A stretch of DNA of 64,000 nt from JBMOKT01 sp049323895 (GTDB taxonomy: Bacteria; Bacillota; Peptococcia; Peptococcales; BICA1-8). Positions 35,158 to 42,965 of this stretch are shown piece after piece (the first letter of the stretch is position 1; each line of letters begins with the position of its first letter). The notes below the pieces were generated by a model. The model had not been told where the DNA came from. It worked only from the letters and a program-made list of their open reading frames with translations, and made no database searches. A program made the position numbers and the translations under genes. The stretch lies in contig JBMOKT010000023.1 in NCBI GenBank assembly GCA_049323895.1, positions 186,001 through 250,000 of the forward strand, in the 5' to 3' direction.

Positions 35158-35199
35158 GATGCTTTGTAAAAGGTGAGATATCACCTTTTACAAAGCATC
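35158..35199. terminator. 19-bp hairpin between dctP and dctQ
   Basis: A perfect inverted repeat (35158-35176 with 35181-35199, loop GATA). There is no T-run after it, so it likely protects the dctP mRNA 3' end and raises binding protein over permease levels. The second TRAP operon has a hairpin at the same place (54879-54915). Confidence 0.7.
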
Positions 35200-35211
35200 G
35201 AATATCAAAAT

Positions 35212-36276
35212 TTAAGGCAACTTTTTACCTAGTACGTCCATCAAAGCAGAAACCGTTTCTTTACCGCCAACTTTATCATAATATTTAGGCCAGTCGGCTT
35301 TTGCTTTTTCAATCCACACAGCTTCATCTTTAGGAGTAGGAGATAAAGTTACTTTACCTTTCATTTGCTCCTTAGCTTTATTAAGAAAATCTTTATTAAA
35401 ATCTCTCGCCCATTCTGTAGTCTCTTTTCCCGCCTTTATTATTGCGTTTCGAATATCTTCTGGTTGACTTTGCAGCCATTCCTCTTTTACTACAATTGCT
35501 CCAACATCATATTTATAATGTATCTCGGTAATATACTTTAACATTTCATATAAATTTGTACTATAAAAGTCACCATAGGGAAGTTCCAAACCATCAATTA
35601 CACCCTGTTGGACCGCATTAATTGTTTCATCCCAGGCAATTGGGGTTGCGTTTACTCCCCACGATTGAAAAGCACCTAGCATCATGGGATTTTTTGGAAC
35701 TCTTATTTTCAATCCTTGCAAATCATCAATTGTTTCAATGGGCTTATCGGTTTTTGTTCCTAAAACCCTAGGTCCTTGTTCAAACCAGGTTATAGCTCTG
35801 AGTCCGGATTCCTTCGTAATTTTCTCGTTAAGCTTATCAGCCATTGCATCGATGGCTTTGTTAAATTCCTCACTGCTTTCTACAAGGTATGGAAGGTCAA
35901 ACATCCCAAAAGTAGGAGCAAATGGTGAATAATTATTTACCGATTCAATAGTTGCCTCTATTATCCCCTGCTGTATATCCTGAACAGATTTTTCTGCGCT
36001 TCCAAGCTGACTACCTGGATAAATTTGAACCTCTACTTGTCCATTAGAATAAGCTCCAACTAGTTCTTTGAACTTTTCTGATGTGTGTTGAAATACACTG
36101 TCAGTTCCAACTCCATGGGTAATTTTTATTACAACTTTTTTCTTTTCCTCTTTTGGCTGGGATGAATTATCTTTTTCAGTTTTTCCGCCACTTTGCCCAC
36201 ACCCCGTTAAAACTAGTGTTGAAGCTAGTAATATCACCATAAAATAAACAAACACCTTTGTCTTTAAAAATCTCAT
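35212..36276 (-). CDS. dctP: TRAP transporter substrate-binding lipoprotein DctP
   Basis: 354 aa from ATG 36276 (GGAG 8 nt upstream; the earlier GTG would sit on that site). Lipoprotein signal VYFMVILLASTLVLTGC. Mature part has ITHGVGTDSVFQHTSEKFKE, VQIYPGSQLGSAEKSVQDIQ, the arginine region GLKIRVPKNPMMLGAFQSWG and VDGLELPYGDFYS, typical of DctP. The conserved Arg usually pairs with a substrate carboxylate (or sulfonate). First gene of the dctPQM unit downstream of the cupin gene. Confidence 0.92.
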   Translation of the reverse strand: MRFLKTKVFVYFMVILLASTLVLTGCGQSGGKTEKDNSSQPKEEKKKVVIKITHGVGTDSVFQHTSEKFKELVGAYSNGQVEVQIYPGSQLGSAEKSVQDIQQGIIEATIESVNNYSPFAPTFGMFDLPYLVESSEEFNKAIDAMADKLNEKITKESGLRAITWFEQGPRVLGTKTDKPIETIDDLQGLKIRVPKNPMMLGAFQSWGVNATPIAWDETINAVQQGVIDGLELPYGDFYSTNLYEMLKYITEIHYKYDVGAIVVKEEWLQSQPEDIRNAIIKAGKETTEWARDFNKDFLNKAKEQMKGKVTLSPTPKDEAVWIEKAKADWPKYYDKVGGKETVSALMDVLGKKLP

Positions 36277-36310
36277 CCTCTCCACTCCTTTTTTAAATTA
36301 TTAAACACTT

Positions 36311-36673
36311 TTACCAATTCCTTATATTATCCATGTTAATTGCAGGAGCAAAAATACCTAAAAATTCAAAGTCTTCTTCACTAATGTTTTTGGTTTCGTG
36401 ATATGCTTTGGGTGGTATGTATAGGGCTGAATTAGGTTCTAGAACAAATTCTTCTTGATCCACCACTACTACCCCTTTACCTTTAAGACAATAATAAACC
36501 TCTACTTCCTCTTCATGTACATGCTTAGGACCTTTCTGCCCAGGCTCAAAACGGAAGAGTCCAATACTCATATGGGCACCAGGTATTGTAACATCATCAA
36601 AAAATATTTTTGCATAGCGAGTATAGGGTTCAGGAGCCTTATACTCAATTAATTTTGCCTTCTCAAATAGCAT
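36311..36673 (-). CDS. Small cupin-domain protein
   Basis: 120 aa from ATG 36673 (GGAGAGACAAAA upstream). Single cupin: motif 1 GPKHVHEEEVEVYYCLKGKG with H-x-H-x4-E-type metal ligands, motif 2 YIPPKAYHETKN with the last His. Such proteins bind a metal and may act as isomerases, sensors or stabilisers. First gene of the TRAP operon, 35 bp before dctP, directly behind operator copies 3 and 4. Confidence 0.85.
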   Translation of the reverse strand: MLFEKAKLIEYKAPEPYTRYAKIFFDDVTIPGAHMSIGLFRFEPGQKGPKHVHEEEVEVYYCLKGKGVVVVDQEEFVLEPNSALYIPPKAYHETKNISEEDFEFLGIFAPAINMDNIRNW

Positions 36674-36755
36674 TTTTGTCTCTCCTCTCAATTTATCCTA
36701 TAAAAAAACTAAATATATAATTGAAATTAATACCACCTCTTTTTCTTTTGCATAA

Positions 36756-36773
36756 TGTACAGATGTTCGTACA
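36756..36773 (+). promoter_or_regulatory. Operator copy 3 (TGTACA-N6-CGTACA)
   Basis: TGTACAGATGTTCGTACA lies 83-100 bp upstream of the cupin ATG, in the promoter region of the cupin-dctPQM operon. Confidence 0.7.
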
Positions 36774-36823
36774 TGTGCATTTATTATTAATTACTTTTTC
36801 ATGGTTTTATTCACTCGGACTAA

Positions 36824-36841
36824 TGTATGTATGTTCGTACA
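36824..36841 (+). promoter_or_regulatory. Operator copy 4 (TGTATG-N6-CGTACA)
   Basis: TGTATGTATGTTCGTACA is 68 bp (about 6.5 helical turns) from copy 3. Two sites this close suggest cooperative or looping repression. Confidence 0.65.
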
Positions 36842-37043
36842 TCTAAGTTAGTTATTCTATATTAATTCTTATATTCCTTCATTCTATTAAAAATATTTGA
36901 AATTTTTTTATAATTATTTTTTTCAAAAAAAAACCCATAAGCAATGCTCATGGTAAAAAGGGGAGGATACGAAGATATATAATTAACAAGGGGGTAAAAT
37001 AGCTTTTCTTAACAGACTAAGTCATAAATTTAATGCGTCCTGT

Positions 37044-37061
37044 TGTGTGGATGTTCGTACA
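37044..37061 (+). promoter_or_regulatory. Operator copy 5 (TGTGTG-N6-CGTACA)
   Basis: TGTGTGGATGTTCGTACA has an intact right half and a degenerate left half. It sits 67 bp beyond the 3' end of the GntR gene and upstream of the cupin operon. The rest of 36674-37127 is AT-rich with no further gene. Confidence 0.55.
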
Positions 37062-37127
37062 TCTATTGATAACTTTCTCCATTGCCCGTAAAAATCCTTT
37101 AATTTTTTATTTTGATTTTAAAAAAAT

Positions 37128-37850
37128 TTATATTTTTTTTCTATCAAAGCTTACAACAAATGCATACATATCTGGTCTATATACACTTTGTTCATATTCT
37201 ATTGTGTTTCCTTCTTGATCATAGTTAATTCTTTCAATAAATAATACCCACATTGAATCAGGTATATTTAATAACCCACATTCTTCTGGAGTAGGTACTC
37301 TAGCAGTAATAATCTGTTTAGCTTCCCAGAGCTTCAATCCAACTTCATTTTCTAGTAAATTATATGTTGATGTATTCTCAAGATTATGCTGCGATAATTT
37401 ATAACCTATTTCCAGAGGATAATAATAGTACTCAACACCAATAGGAATATCATTTGCATATCGAACTCTTTGGATAAGATAAAACTTATCTGTCCCTAAT
37501 GTTCTACCAACTTCTTTAGGTAAAGATGTTTCATATTTAGTTATTAATTTTATATTAGGTTTCATACCCATCTCATTTACTATGTCTTCATAGGTTCTAA
37601 AACTACCTAACCATTCTTCCACTGGTTTAAAGGATATAAATGTTCCTTTCCCATGAACCTTCTCTAATATTCCATCATCTACCAGAGCAGTAATTGCTTG
37701 TCTTACTGTTGATCTAGCAACGGAAAATCTATTCATTAACTCTAGTTCGCCTGGTATTTTCTCTTTATGAATCCCATTCATAATTTCTTGCTCTAATATT
37801 ATTCTTATTTGTACATGTAATGGAATATGGCTTTTAAAATCTATTTCCAA
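37128..37850 (-). CDS. GntR-family (HutC/UTRA) regulator of the TRAP/aminotransferase regulon
   Basis: 241 aa from TTG 37850, with GAGGTGG 5 nt upstream (GTG 37859 is possible but sits on that site). HTH in PGELELMNRFSVARSTVRQA, wing HGKGTFIS, UTRA domain with LGSFRTYEDIVNEMGMKP, FYLIQRVRYANDIPIGVEYY and SMWVLFIERINYDQEGN. The only regulator in this block, thus the best candidate for the five TGTACG-N6-CGTACA sites. HutC-type proteins bind such dyads as dimers and release on binding a substrate-like ligand. Confidence 0.87.
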   Translation of the reverse strand: MEIDFKSHIPLHVQIRIILEQEIMNGIHKEKIPGELELMNRFSVARSTVRQAITALVDDGILEKVHGKGTFISFKPVEEWLGSFRTYEDIVNEMGMKPNIKLITKYETSLPKEVGRTLGTDKFYLIQRVRYANDIPIGVEYYYYPLEIGYKLSQHNLENTSTYNLLENEVGLKLWEAKQIITARVPTPEECGLLNIPDSMWVLFIERINYDQEGNTIEYEQSVYRPDMYAFVVSFDRKKI

Positions 37851-37949
37851 TTTTTCCACCTCTTTTGTGACAGTTATTTATTTTTCAAAACTTATTATAT
37901 ATACTAAGTAAATTTAAGTAAACCAAATTTTATTGTTGGTAAATGGGAC

Positions 37950-39227
37950 TTATTGTCCGTAGGACGGGGGGGACGCAGCCACCACCATATTGCGGCCTGC
38001 TCTTTTTGCTTGGTACATAGCTGCATCAGCTTCTTTAATTATTTTTTCAGGATTATTCCCATCATGGGGAAAACTAGAAACTCCAATACTAACAGTTATA
38101 CTTAATTCCTTATCACTTTTAGTTGTTGAAAAAGTCTCACTTGCAATATTTTCTCTTAATCTTTCTAATACCATTACACCAGTAGATTGTACAGTTTCCG
38201 GAAGTAATATAATGAACTCTTCACCACCATAACGGCAAACTACATCGGTGGCTCTTAAATTTTCCTGCATTCTTTTTACTAAAGTCTTTAAAACTTCATC
38301 TCCTACCACGTGACCAAAACTATCATTAACATTCTTGAAATAGTCAATATCGACTATCGCCAGGGAAAATTCCTTGTCTTCTAGTTTTGATTGAATAACT
38401 TCCTCATCTAACCGCCTTAACAAATAACGACGGTTAAAAGCACGGGTTAAATCATCCTGGAAAATTAAGTCTTCAGAAAGTTCAATGCGATTCAGAATTG
38501 CATCAATACGGGCAACTAATTCCTCTACAGGGATAGGTTTGCACAGGTAATCATCAGCACCTGTTGCAAACCCGGCTAATTTATCCTGTAATTTACTCTT
38601 TACAGTTAGAAAGATTATGGGGACCAACTTAAAGCGGGAATTAGAACGAATTCTACGGCAAAATTCTATACCATTTAATGCAGGTAAAATAATATCTAAA
38701 ACAATAAGATCTGGCTGCTCACGTTCAAGGTAATCTTCGGCTTCTAAAGTGTTATGGCAAATGATAACTGCAAATCCCTCTCTGACAAGACTTTTCTCAA
38801 GTAAATCAGTAATTGCATAATCGTCATCAACAACTAAAATTTTTCTTTTTTGCAGCTTTTTACCAACGCCAAATTTTAAATTATTTATATTTTCCAACTG
38901 ATTCAACGTGTCTATAATTTCATTCATTCTCTGCAATAGAAAGGATTCCATTCCCTTTCCAAATTCAACATTGTAATCTTTAACCAGATTTAAGGCTATC
39001 TCCATTTCAGAAGCTGGCTCAGCGATATCCCACACACCTACGGTTCGACCGGAACCTTTTAAAGTATGGGCAAACTTATAGAGGGTTGTACATGCTACTT
39101 GATTATAACCCTGATGTAAAAGTGTTTCGAGAGAAGCTTGAGCCTCAGGAAGCCTTTCTTGTACTTCTTGGATAAAAATTTTTTTTGCCTCAGCAAAAGT
39201 TCTTTTTGAAAAAGCCCGTTCAGTCAT
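37950..39227 (-). CDS. HPt-REC-GGDEF response regulator (diguanylate cyclase)
   Basis: 425 aa. HPt domain at about residues 1-115, with phosphoacceptor His54 in KFAHTLKGSGRTVG. REC domain at about 130-245 (KILVVDDDYAITDLLEK, IVLDIILPALNG, Lys in CKPIPVEELV). GGDEF domain at about 255-420, with DDLTRAFNRRYLL, IVDIDYFKNVNDSFGHVVGD and active loop CRYGGEEFIILL, preceded by an RxxD I-site (RATD). Its gene overlaps the hybrid kinase 3' end by 8 bp. Likely the output of the phosphorelay, making c-di-GMP when phosphorylated. Confidence 0.92.
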   Translation of the reverse strand: MTERAFSKRTFAEAKKIFIQEVQERLPEAQASLETLLHQGYNQVACTTLYKFAHTLKGSGRTVGVWDIAEPASEMEIALNLVKDYNVEFGKGMESFLLQRMNEIIDTLNQLENINNLKFGVGKKLQKRKILVVDDDYAITDLLEKSLVREGFAVIICHNTLEAEDYLEREQPDLIVLDIILPALNGIEFCRRIRSNSRFKLVPIIFLTVKSKLQDKLAGFATGADDYLCKPIPVEELVARIDAILNRIELSEDLIFQDDLTRAFNRRYLLRRLDEEVIQSKLEDKEFSLAIVDIDYFKNVNDSFGHVVGDEVLKTLVKRMQENLRATDVVCRYGGEEFIILLPETVQSTGVMVLERLRENIASETFSTTKSDKELSITVSIGVSSFPHDGNNPEKIIKEADAAMYQAKRAGRNMVVAASPPSYGQ

Positions 39228-40689
39228 TTAATGTCATCTCCGATTCTGTACTATTAGCAAATCCTAAATTTATAACTAATAGCTCCCCTTCATTCTTTAT
39301 CTCTTTTACTTCAAAACCCTCGTTCATTAATATTTCTTTAATAGTTACTTCCAAAGTCTCTGTACCATTGATCTCTTTTGGCATCCCCACAAAGCCTCGC
39401 TCCATTTGAAGTACTTTATTAACACTTTCTACTAATTTTTCTGGAGAAAATGGTTTTACTAAATAGGCGGAAGCACCCATTTCCATTCCTTTATGCTGCT
39501 GGTCTAAACAACTTGATATTATTACTGGAACATTTTTAGTCTTCAAAGTCTTTTTTAAAATTCTTAGAACTTCCCAGCCAGCAATGGAACCGTTTAATAT
39601 TAAATCTAATACTATTGCCTGGGGAATTTTTTTCTTAATATACTCCAATGCCAAGTGTCCGGAATCAACACTCTTTGTCTGATAGCCGGCGGTATTTAAT
39701 GCTTCACTTATTAAATCAGCCATAGCCCGATCATCTTCTATTATTAAAACCGTTTTGTCATCTTTAGGGGTTAATTTTTGCCCATCAAATACCTGCATGT
39801 TTGACCCGGGGGCATCAGAGAAAATGGGCAAAGTAAAAGAAAATGTACTGCCCTTCCCGTGCTGAGATTTAAACCATATATTTCCACCTAATCCGTCAAT
39901 AATTTTCTTGCAAATTGCAAGTCCTAAGCCTGTTCCACCAATTTTACGCCGGTCAGAGTTATCTACACGGAAAAAGGGCTGGAAAAGATTTGTCTGGGCT
40001 TCTTGGGGTATACCTAGCCCTTCATCTATTATCGAAACTTGCAGTTTATTAGCAGAGCACTTGAAAGCTTTGACTTTAATTTTTCCACCCTCTGGTGAAT
40101 ATTTTACAGCGTTTGATATTAAATTCCTCAAAACCTGAGCAACTCTATCAGGGTCAGTATTTATTAGAGGCAGGTCTTGTTCTAATTCTACAGTGAAAAT
40201 ATTTTTATTGTTTCTATAAAGTTCTGTACTTTCTTTAATTATATTGCCTAAATCTACTAAGGTTCTATTAAATTCAAATCGTCCGTTTTCAATTCTTTGT
40301 AAATCTAAAAAGTCATTAATCAAAGTACTTAATCTTTCAGCTTCCTTATGTATTGTAACTAGGTATTTTTTTGCTTTCTCCTCTCCTGGTGCTTTTTTTA
40401 ACATTAGTTCTGTAAAGCCGATAATACTTGCTAGGGGCGTACGTAATTCGTGGCTAACGGTATTTATCATTTCAGACTTTAATTTATCCAATTCCTGTAT
40501 TTTCTCCAAAGCCTTATTAGTTTCAAGATGGGTAATTGAATTGTCTATCGCCACGGCAATCTGGTCTGCTAAGGCTAACAAATATTTTTGTTTCTCCACG
40601 GTAAATCTGTTGCTTTCGAGGCGTCCTAAGCCAATAACACCTAGCAGTTCTTCATGAAAAACAAGGGGAATGTATATTTCCGAAGCCAT
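39220..40689 (-). CDS. Hybrid histidine kinase, 3' portion (GAF end, HisKA, HATPase, REC), separated by frameshift
   Basis: The in-frame ATG at 40689 lies inside a GAF domain whose first part belongs to the 40848-41918 frame. Domains: rest of GAF (SEIYIPLVFHEELLGVIGLG), HisKA with NTVSHELRTPLASIIGF, HATPase with NLISNAVKYSPEGGKIK, DEGLGIPQE and GGTGLGLAICKKI, REC with VLIIEDDRAMADLI and IVLDLILNGSIAGWEVL, and a ~55-aa tail. The same frame stays open upstream to the (AT)7 tract at 40870-40883. One fewer AT would join both halves into a 898-900-aa kinase. As it stands this part has no ribosome binding site of its own, so kinase activity is probably off or low. Confidence 0.85.
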   Translation of the reverse strand: MASEIYIPLVFHEELLGVIGLGRLESNRFTVEKQKYLLALADQIAVAIDNSITHLETNKALEKIQELDKLKSEMINTVSHELRTPLASIIGFTELMLKKAPGEEKAKKYLVTIHKEAERLSTLINDFLDLQRIENGRFEFNRTLVDLGNIIKESTELYRNNKNIFTVELEQDLPLINTDPDRVAQVLRNLISNAVKYSPEGGKIKVKAFKCSANKLQVSIIDEGLGIPQEAQTNLFQPFFRVDNSDRRKIGGTGLGLAICKKIIDGLGGNIWFKSQHGKGSTFSFTLPIFSDAPGSNMQVFDGQKLTPKDDKTVLIIEDDRAMADLISEALNTAGYQTKSVDSGHLALEYIKKKIPQAIVLDLILNGSIAGWEVLRILKKTLKTKNVPVIISSCLDQQHKGMEMGASAYLVKPFSPEKLVESVNKVLQMERGFVGMPKEINGTETLEVTIKEILMNEGFEVKEIKNEGELLVINLGFANSTESEMTLND

Positions 40690-40847
40690 TTTTATTTCCC
40701 CTTGTAAGCCTAAAGACCTTAATTGACCTTGATTATAGTTGGCAATAACAACCTGCTTCTCCTGAGCCGCTCTCCCCGCTAATCCGTGTCCCAGTTTTAA
40801 TACAGGATGTAATTCATTTGTAGTGATACCAGAATGGACTTGAATCT

Positions 40848-41918
40848 CTAACTCCTCTGTTTGGTTGTTATATATATATATATGGCTCCTGCATCAGCTC
40901 CGATGTCTTCCTGCAACCCTTTTAAAATTCTTTGCAGAAGTTCTTTAAAGTCAATAGTCTGTGTTAATAATTGACTAAAACTATACAGTCTTGTTAATAA
41001 TTCCTCTTGTTTGGAAAGTATATTAAGAGTTTCTTCAAGTTCCTCCTGTTGGGCGCGAATTTCCTCATTCTGGGCAGTTAATTCTTCACCCTGGGCATAT
41101 AATTCCTCATTTTTTTCTTGTAATTCATTCTGCTGATGGTTTACTTGCACTACCATCTGATTAAAAGTTGAAATTAGATTATATATTTCTCCATCTCTAG
41201 TAGATATTCCGTTTATCGGCTGATAAACACCCTCATTACTGTTCATCCATCGTATTTCTTCAATAAATTTAGTTATAGGCCTTATTATTGATTTGATTAG
41301 TATATAGGTAATGCTTAAACCCAAAAAAATGGCAGCTAAAATACTAAAATTATTAATAAATATTGCCCTATCGGTAATTCCATTAGATAAATTTATCTGG
41401 GTATCAGCTTTTTCCATAAGGTATATATCTGCCTGATTGATAGTTTTCCTGAAATCAACTAATTGTTTTTCGGTTAGATTTGCATATACTTCCTGGGCCT
41501 GTTTAATGTCACCTTGATGGTGAAGCTTGGCTATCCGAGCAGCAGATTCATGCAGTTTCCTATGGGGTTCCTCCATAGCAAGGTAAATGCTCTTGTGTTC
41601 CTGTGTTAGCTTCTGAAAGTCGTCACTCTTAATAAAAGAATAATACCAATCACCAAAATCACATTTTTTATAATCAAGCTCACCATGAAAAGATGTATGT
41701 TTTAAAAATAAATTTTTTAAATTTTCTGCCCACTCCAAATGTTTTACTTCCCTTTCATGTAATGAGTTTATCCGTTGCAGTTTAATAACCACCTGGCTGT
41801 TACTATTAGTTATTTTTTTAATTGTAAAGTTTGATAATATGCCCAAAATAACAGAAATAAGGACCATAACTAACATGCCCAATATCAACTTCTTTTTAAT
41901 TTTCCAGTTTCCCATCAT
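40848..41918 (-). CDS. Hybrid histidine kinase, 5' portion (CZB sensor, HAMP, coiled coil, GAF start), frameshifted
   Basis: ATG 41918 follows GGGAGTGGAA. TM1 at about residues 10-30, then an extracytoplasmic region with a CZB-like zinc-binding pattern (HEREVKHLEWAENLKNLFLK, then CDFGDWY and HRKLHES). TM2 is near 190-212, followed by HAMP and a Q/E-rich coiled coil (EELYAQGEELTAQNEEIRAQ). The start of a GAF domain ends at IYIYITTKQRS because of a frameshift in the AT repeat. The segment after the correct frame would read IYIYNNQTEELEIQVHSG, as expected of GAF. Senses possibly zinc or HOCl-type signals through the CZB domain. Confidence 0.85.
   Translation of the reverse strand: MMGNWKIKKKLILGMLVMVLISVILGILSNFTIKKITNSNSQVVIKLQRINSLHEREVKHLEWAENLKNLFLKHTSFHGELDYKKCDFGDWYYSFIKSDDFQKLTQEHKSIYLAMEEPHRKLHESAARIAKLHHQGDIKQAQEVYANLTEKQLVDFRKTINQADIYLMEKADTQINLSNGITDRAIFINNFSILAAIFLGLSITYILIKSIIRPITKFIEEIRWMNSNEGVYQPINGISTRDGEIYNLISTFNQMVVQVNHQQNELQEKNEELYAQGEELTAQNEEIRAQQEELEETLNILSKQEELLTRLYSFSQLLTQTIDFKELLQRILKGLQEDIGADAGAIYIYITTKQRS
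40870..40883. repeat. (AT)7 microsatellite inside the kinase gene
   Basis: Seven AT units between GTT and GGC. Six units would restore the reading frame across the GAF domain, seven break it. This is a slip-prone tract at the exact frameshift point. Confidence 0.9.
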
Positions 41919-41944
41919 TTCCACTCCCGAAAACCCTTTATGAG

Positions 41945-42322
41945 TTAATGGTTATTCTTGTTTAATAAACCGTCTACTATCTCCAGCAATCCTATGGGAC
42001 TAAATGGCTTGCGAAGATAATAATCCGCGCCAACCTTTTCACTCTCTATTTTATCTTGCAACTGACCTTTTGCCGTGAGCATTAGAATGATAATATTTTT
42101 TGTTACTAAGTCTTTTTTTAATTTTTCACAGAGTTCTATCCCCGTCATGCCCGGCATCATTACATCTAGTATTATTAAATCAGGTTTTTGTTTCCTTATT
42201 AGATCATAAGCCTCTAATCCATCGGCGGCTTCCGAAATATAGTATCCTTCATCCTCAAGTGCAGAGGATATTAAGAAACGCAGAGATGGCTCATCATCGA
42301 CAATGAGTATCTTCTTTGTCAT
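41945..42322 (-). CDS. Stand-alone REC-domain response regulator (CheY-like)
   Basis: 125 aa. KILIVDDEPSLRFLI (acidic pocket), IILDVMMPGMTGIELC (phosphoacceptor Asp), MLTAKGQ and the Lys in YLRKPFSPIGLLEIV. It has no output domain. First gene of the minus-strand operon continuing into the hybrid kinase and the HPt-REC-GGDEF protein, hence an intermediate or competitor in that phosphorelay. Confidence 0.92.
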   Translation of the reverse strand: MTKKILIVDDEPSLRFLISSALEDEGYYISEAADGLEAYDLIRKQKPDLIILDVMMPGMTGIELCEKLKKDLVTKNIIILMLTAKGQLQDKIESEKVGADYYLRKPFSPIGLLEIVDGLLNKNNH

Positions 42323-42640
42323 TATCTCACCTCATTTGATTAATTCTGTTGCATAAAATATAATTCAAGAAAATATTATAATTTCCTCTTGTTTCTCTTT
42401 ATTTCTACAAAATTCCCGTTAAAACCACATTCTGTCACCTAGTTCAGTGCTCAATTTCTCCAAGGTAATCTCCCTGTTTTACCAATGTATACGGGAGGTA
42501 TTATGTAAAGAAATTCCGGAAATACCTCTTTTAACGTTATCTTTGTTTTATTGGTAGTTTTTTCGCATATATTCCCATATCTAAAGTCTACCTAATTAAC
42601 ATAGTTATCCACAAAAAATTTATTTTTTCCGATTAAAAAA
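42323..42640. other. Intergenic stretch without recognisable gene
   Basis: 318 bp upstream of the CheY-like gene, AT-rich. It must hold the promoter of the signalling operon, but no convincing -35/-10 pair, RNA structure or coding frame was found. Confidence 0.5.
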
Positions 42641-42659
42641 GATGACTTTAAAAGTCACC
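42641..42659 (-). terminator. Hairpin with T-run on the minus strand
   Basis: Stem GATGACTT/AAGTCACC with one G-U pair on RNA level, followed on the minus strand by TTTTTTAAT. It sits 48 bp downstream of the small membrane ORF at 42707-42874. Confidence 0.6.
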
Positions 42660-42706
42660 TTCTACATTATTCCATTTCTTAAGGTTATCAATATGGCAAC
42701 TACCAC

Positions 42707-42874
42707 TTAAACGCCTTTATAGTATTTAAGAACTAAATCTTTTCTGTAAAATAACAATTCTGACGATAGTATTGTAAATGATGTATAGAAATTTATAAAT
42801 ACAAGGAAAGTAGCTATAAAAAACAATAATAAATTAAGGATGTCTTTGTGGTAAATTCCTATTCTATTCTCCAT
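42707..42874 (-). CDS. Candidate small membrane protein (55 aa)
   Basis: ATG 42874 has GGAG 11 nt upstream. The 55-residue product has a charged start (MENRIGIYHKD), one long hydrophobic helix (ILNLLLFFIATFLVFINFYT) and a basic C-terminus ending LKYYKGV. A terminator follows the stop. Topology and flanks are those of a real short membrane protein, but there is no family match and RBS spacing is long. Confidence 0.45.
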   Translation of the reverse strand: MENRIGIYHKDILNLLLFFIATFLVFINFYTSFTILSSELLFYRKDLVLKYYKGV

Positions 42875-42965
42875 CGGTTGTCCAACTCCATAATCCTTAT
42901 TATTAGAGTTTTTATTCTTCTAAAAGATTACCAAACCCTCTAATTTTATCATTACTTCGACCATT

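Noticed and set aside
42430..42480. Short minus-strand frame EKLSTELGDRMWF
   Set aside because: Fewer than 20 codons open with a stop directly upstream and no identifiable family; possibly chance.
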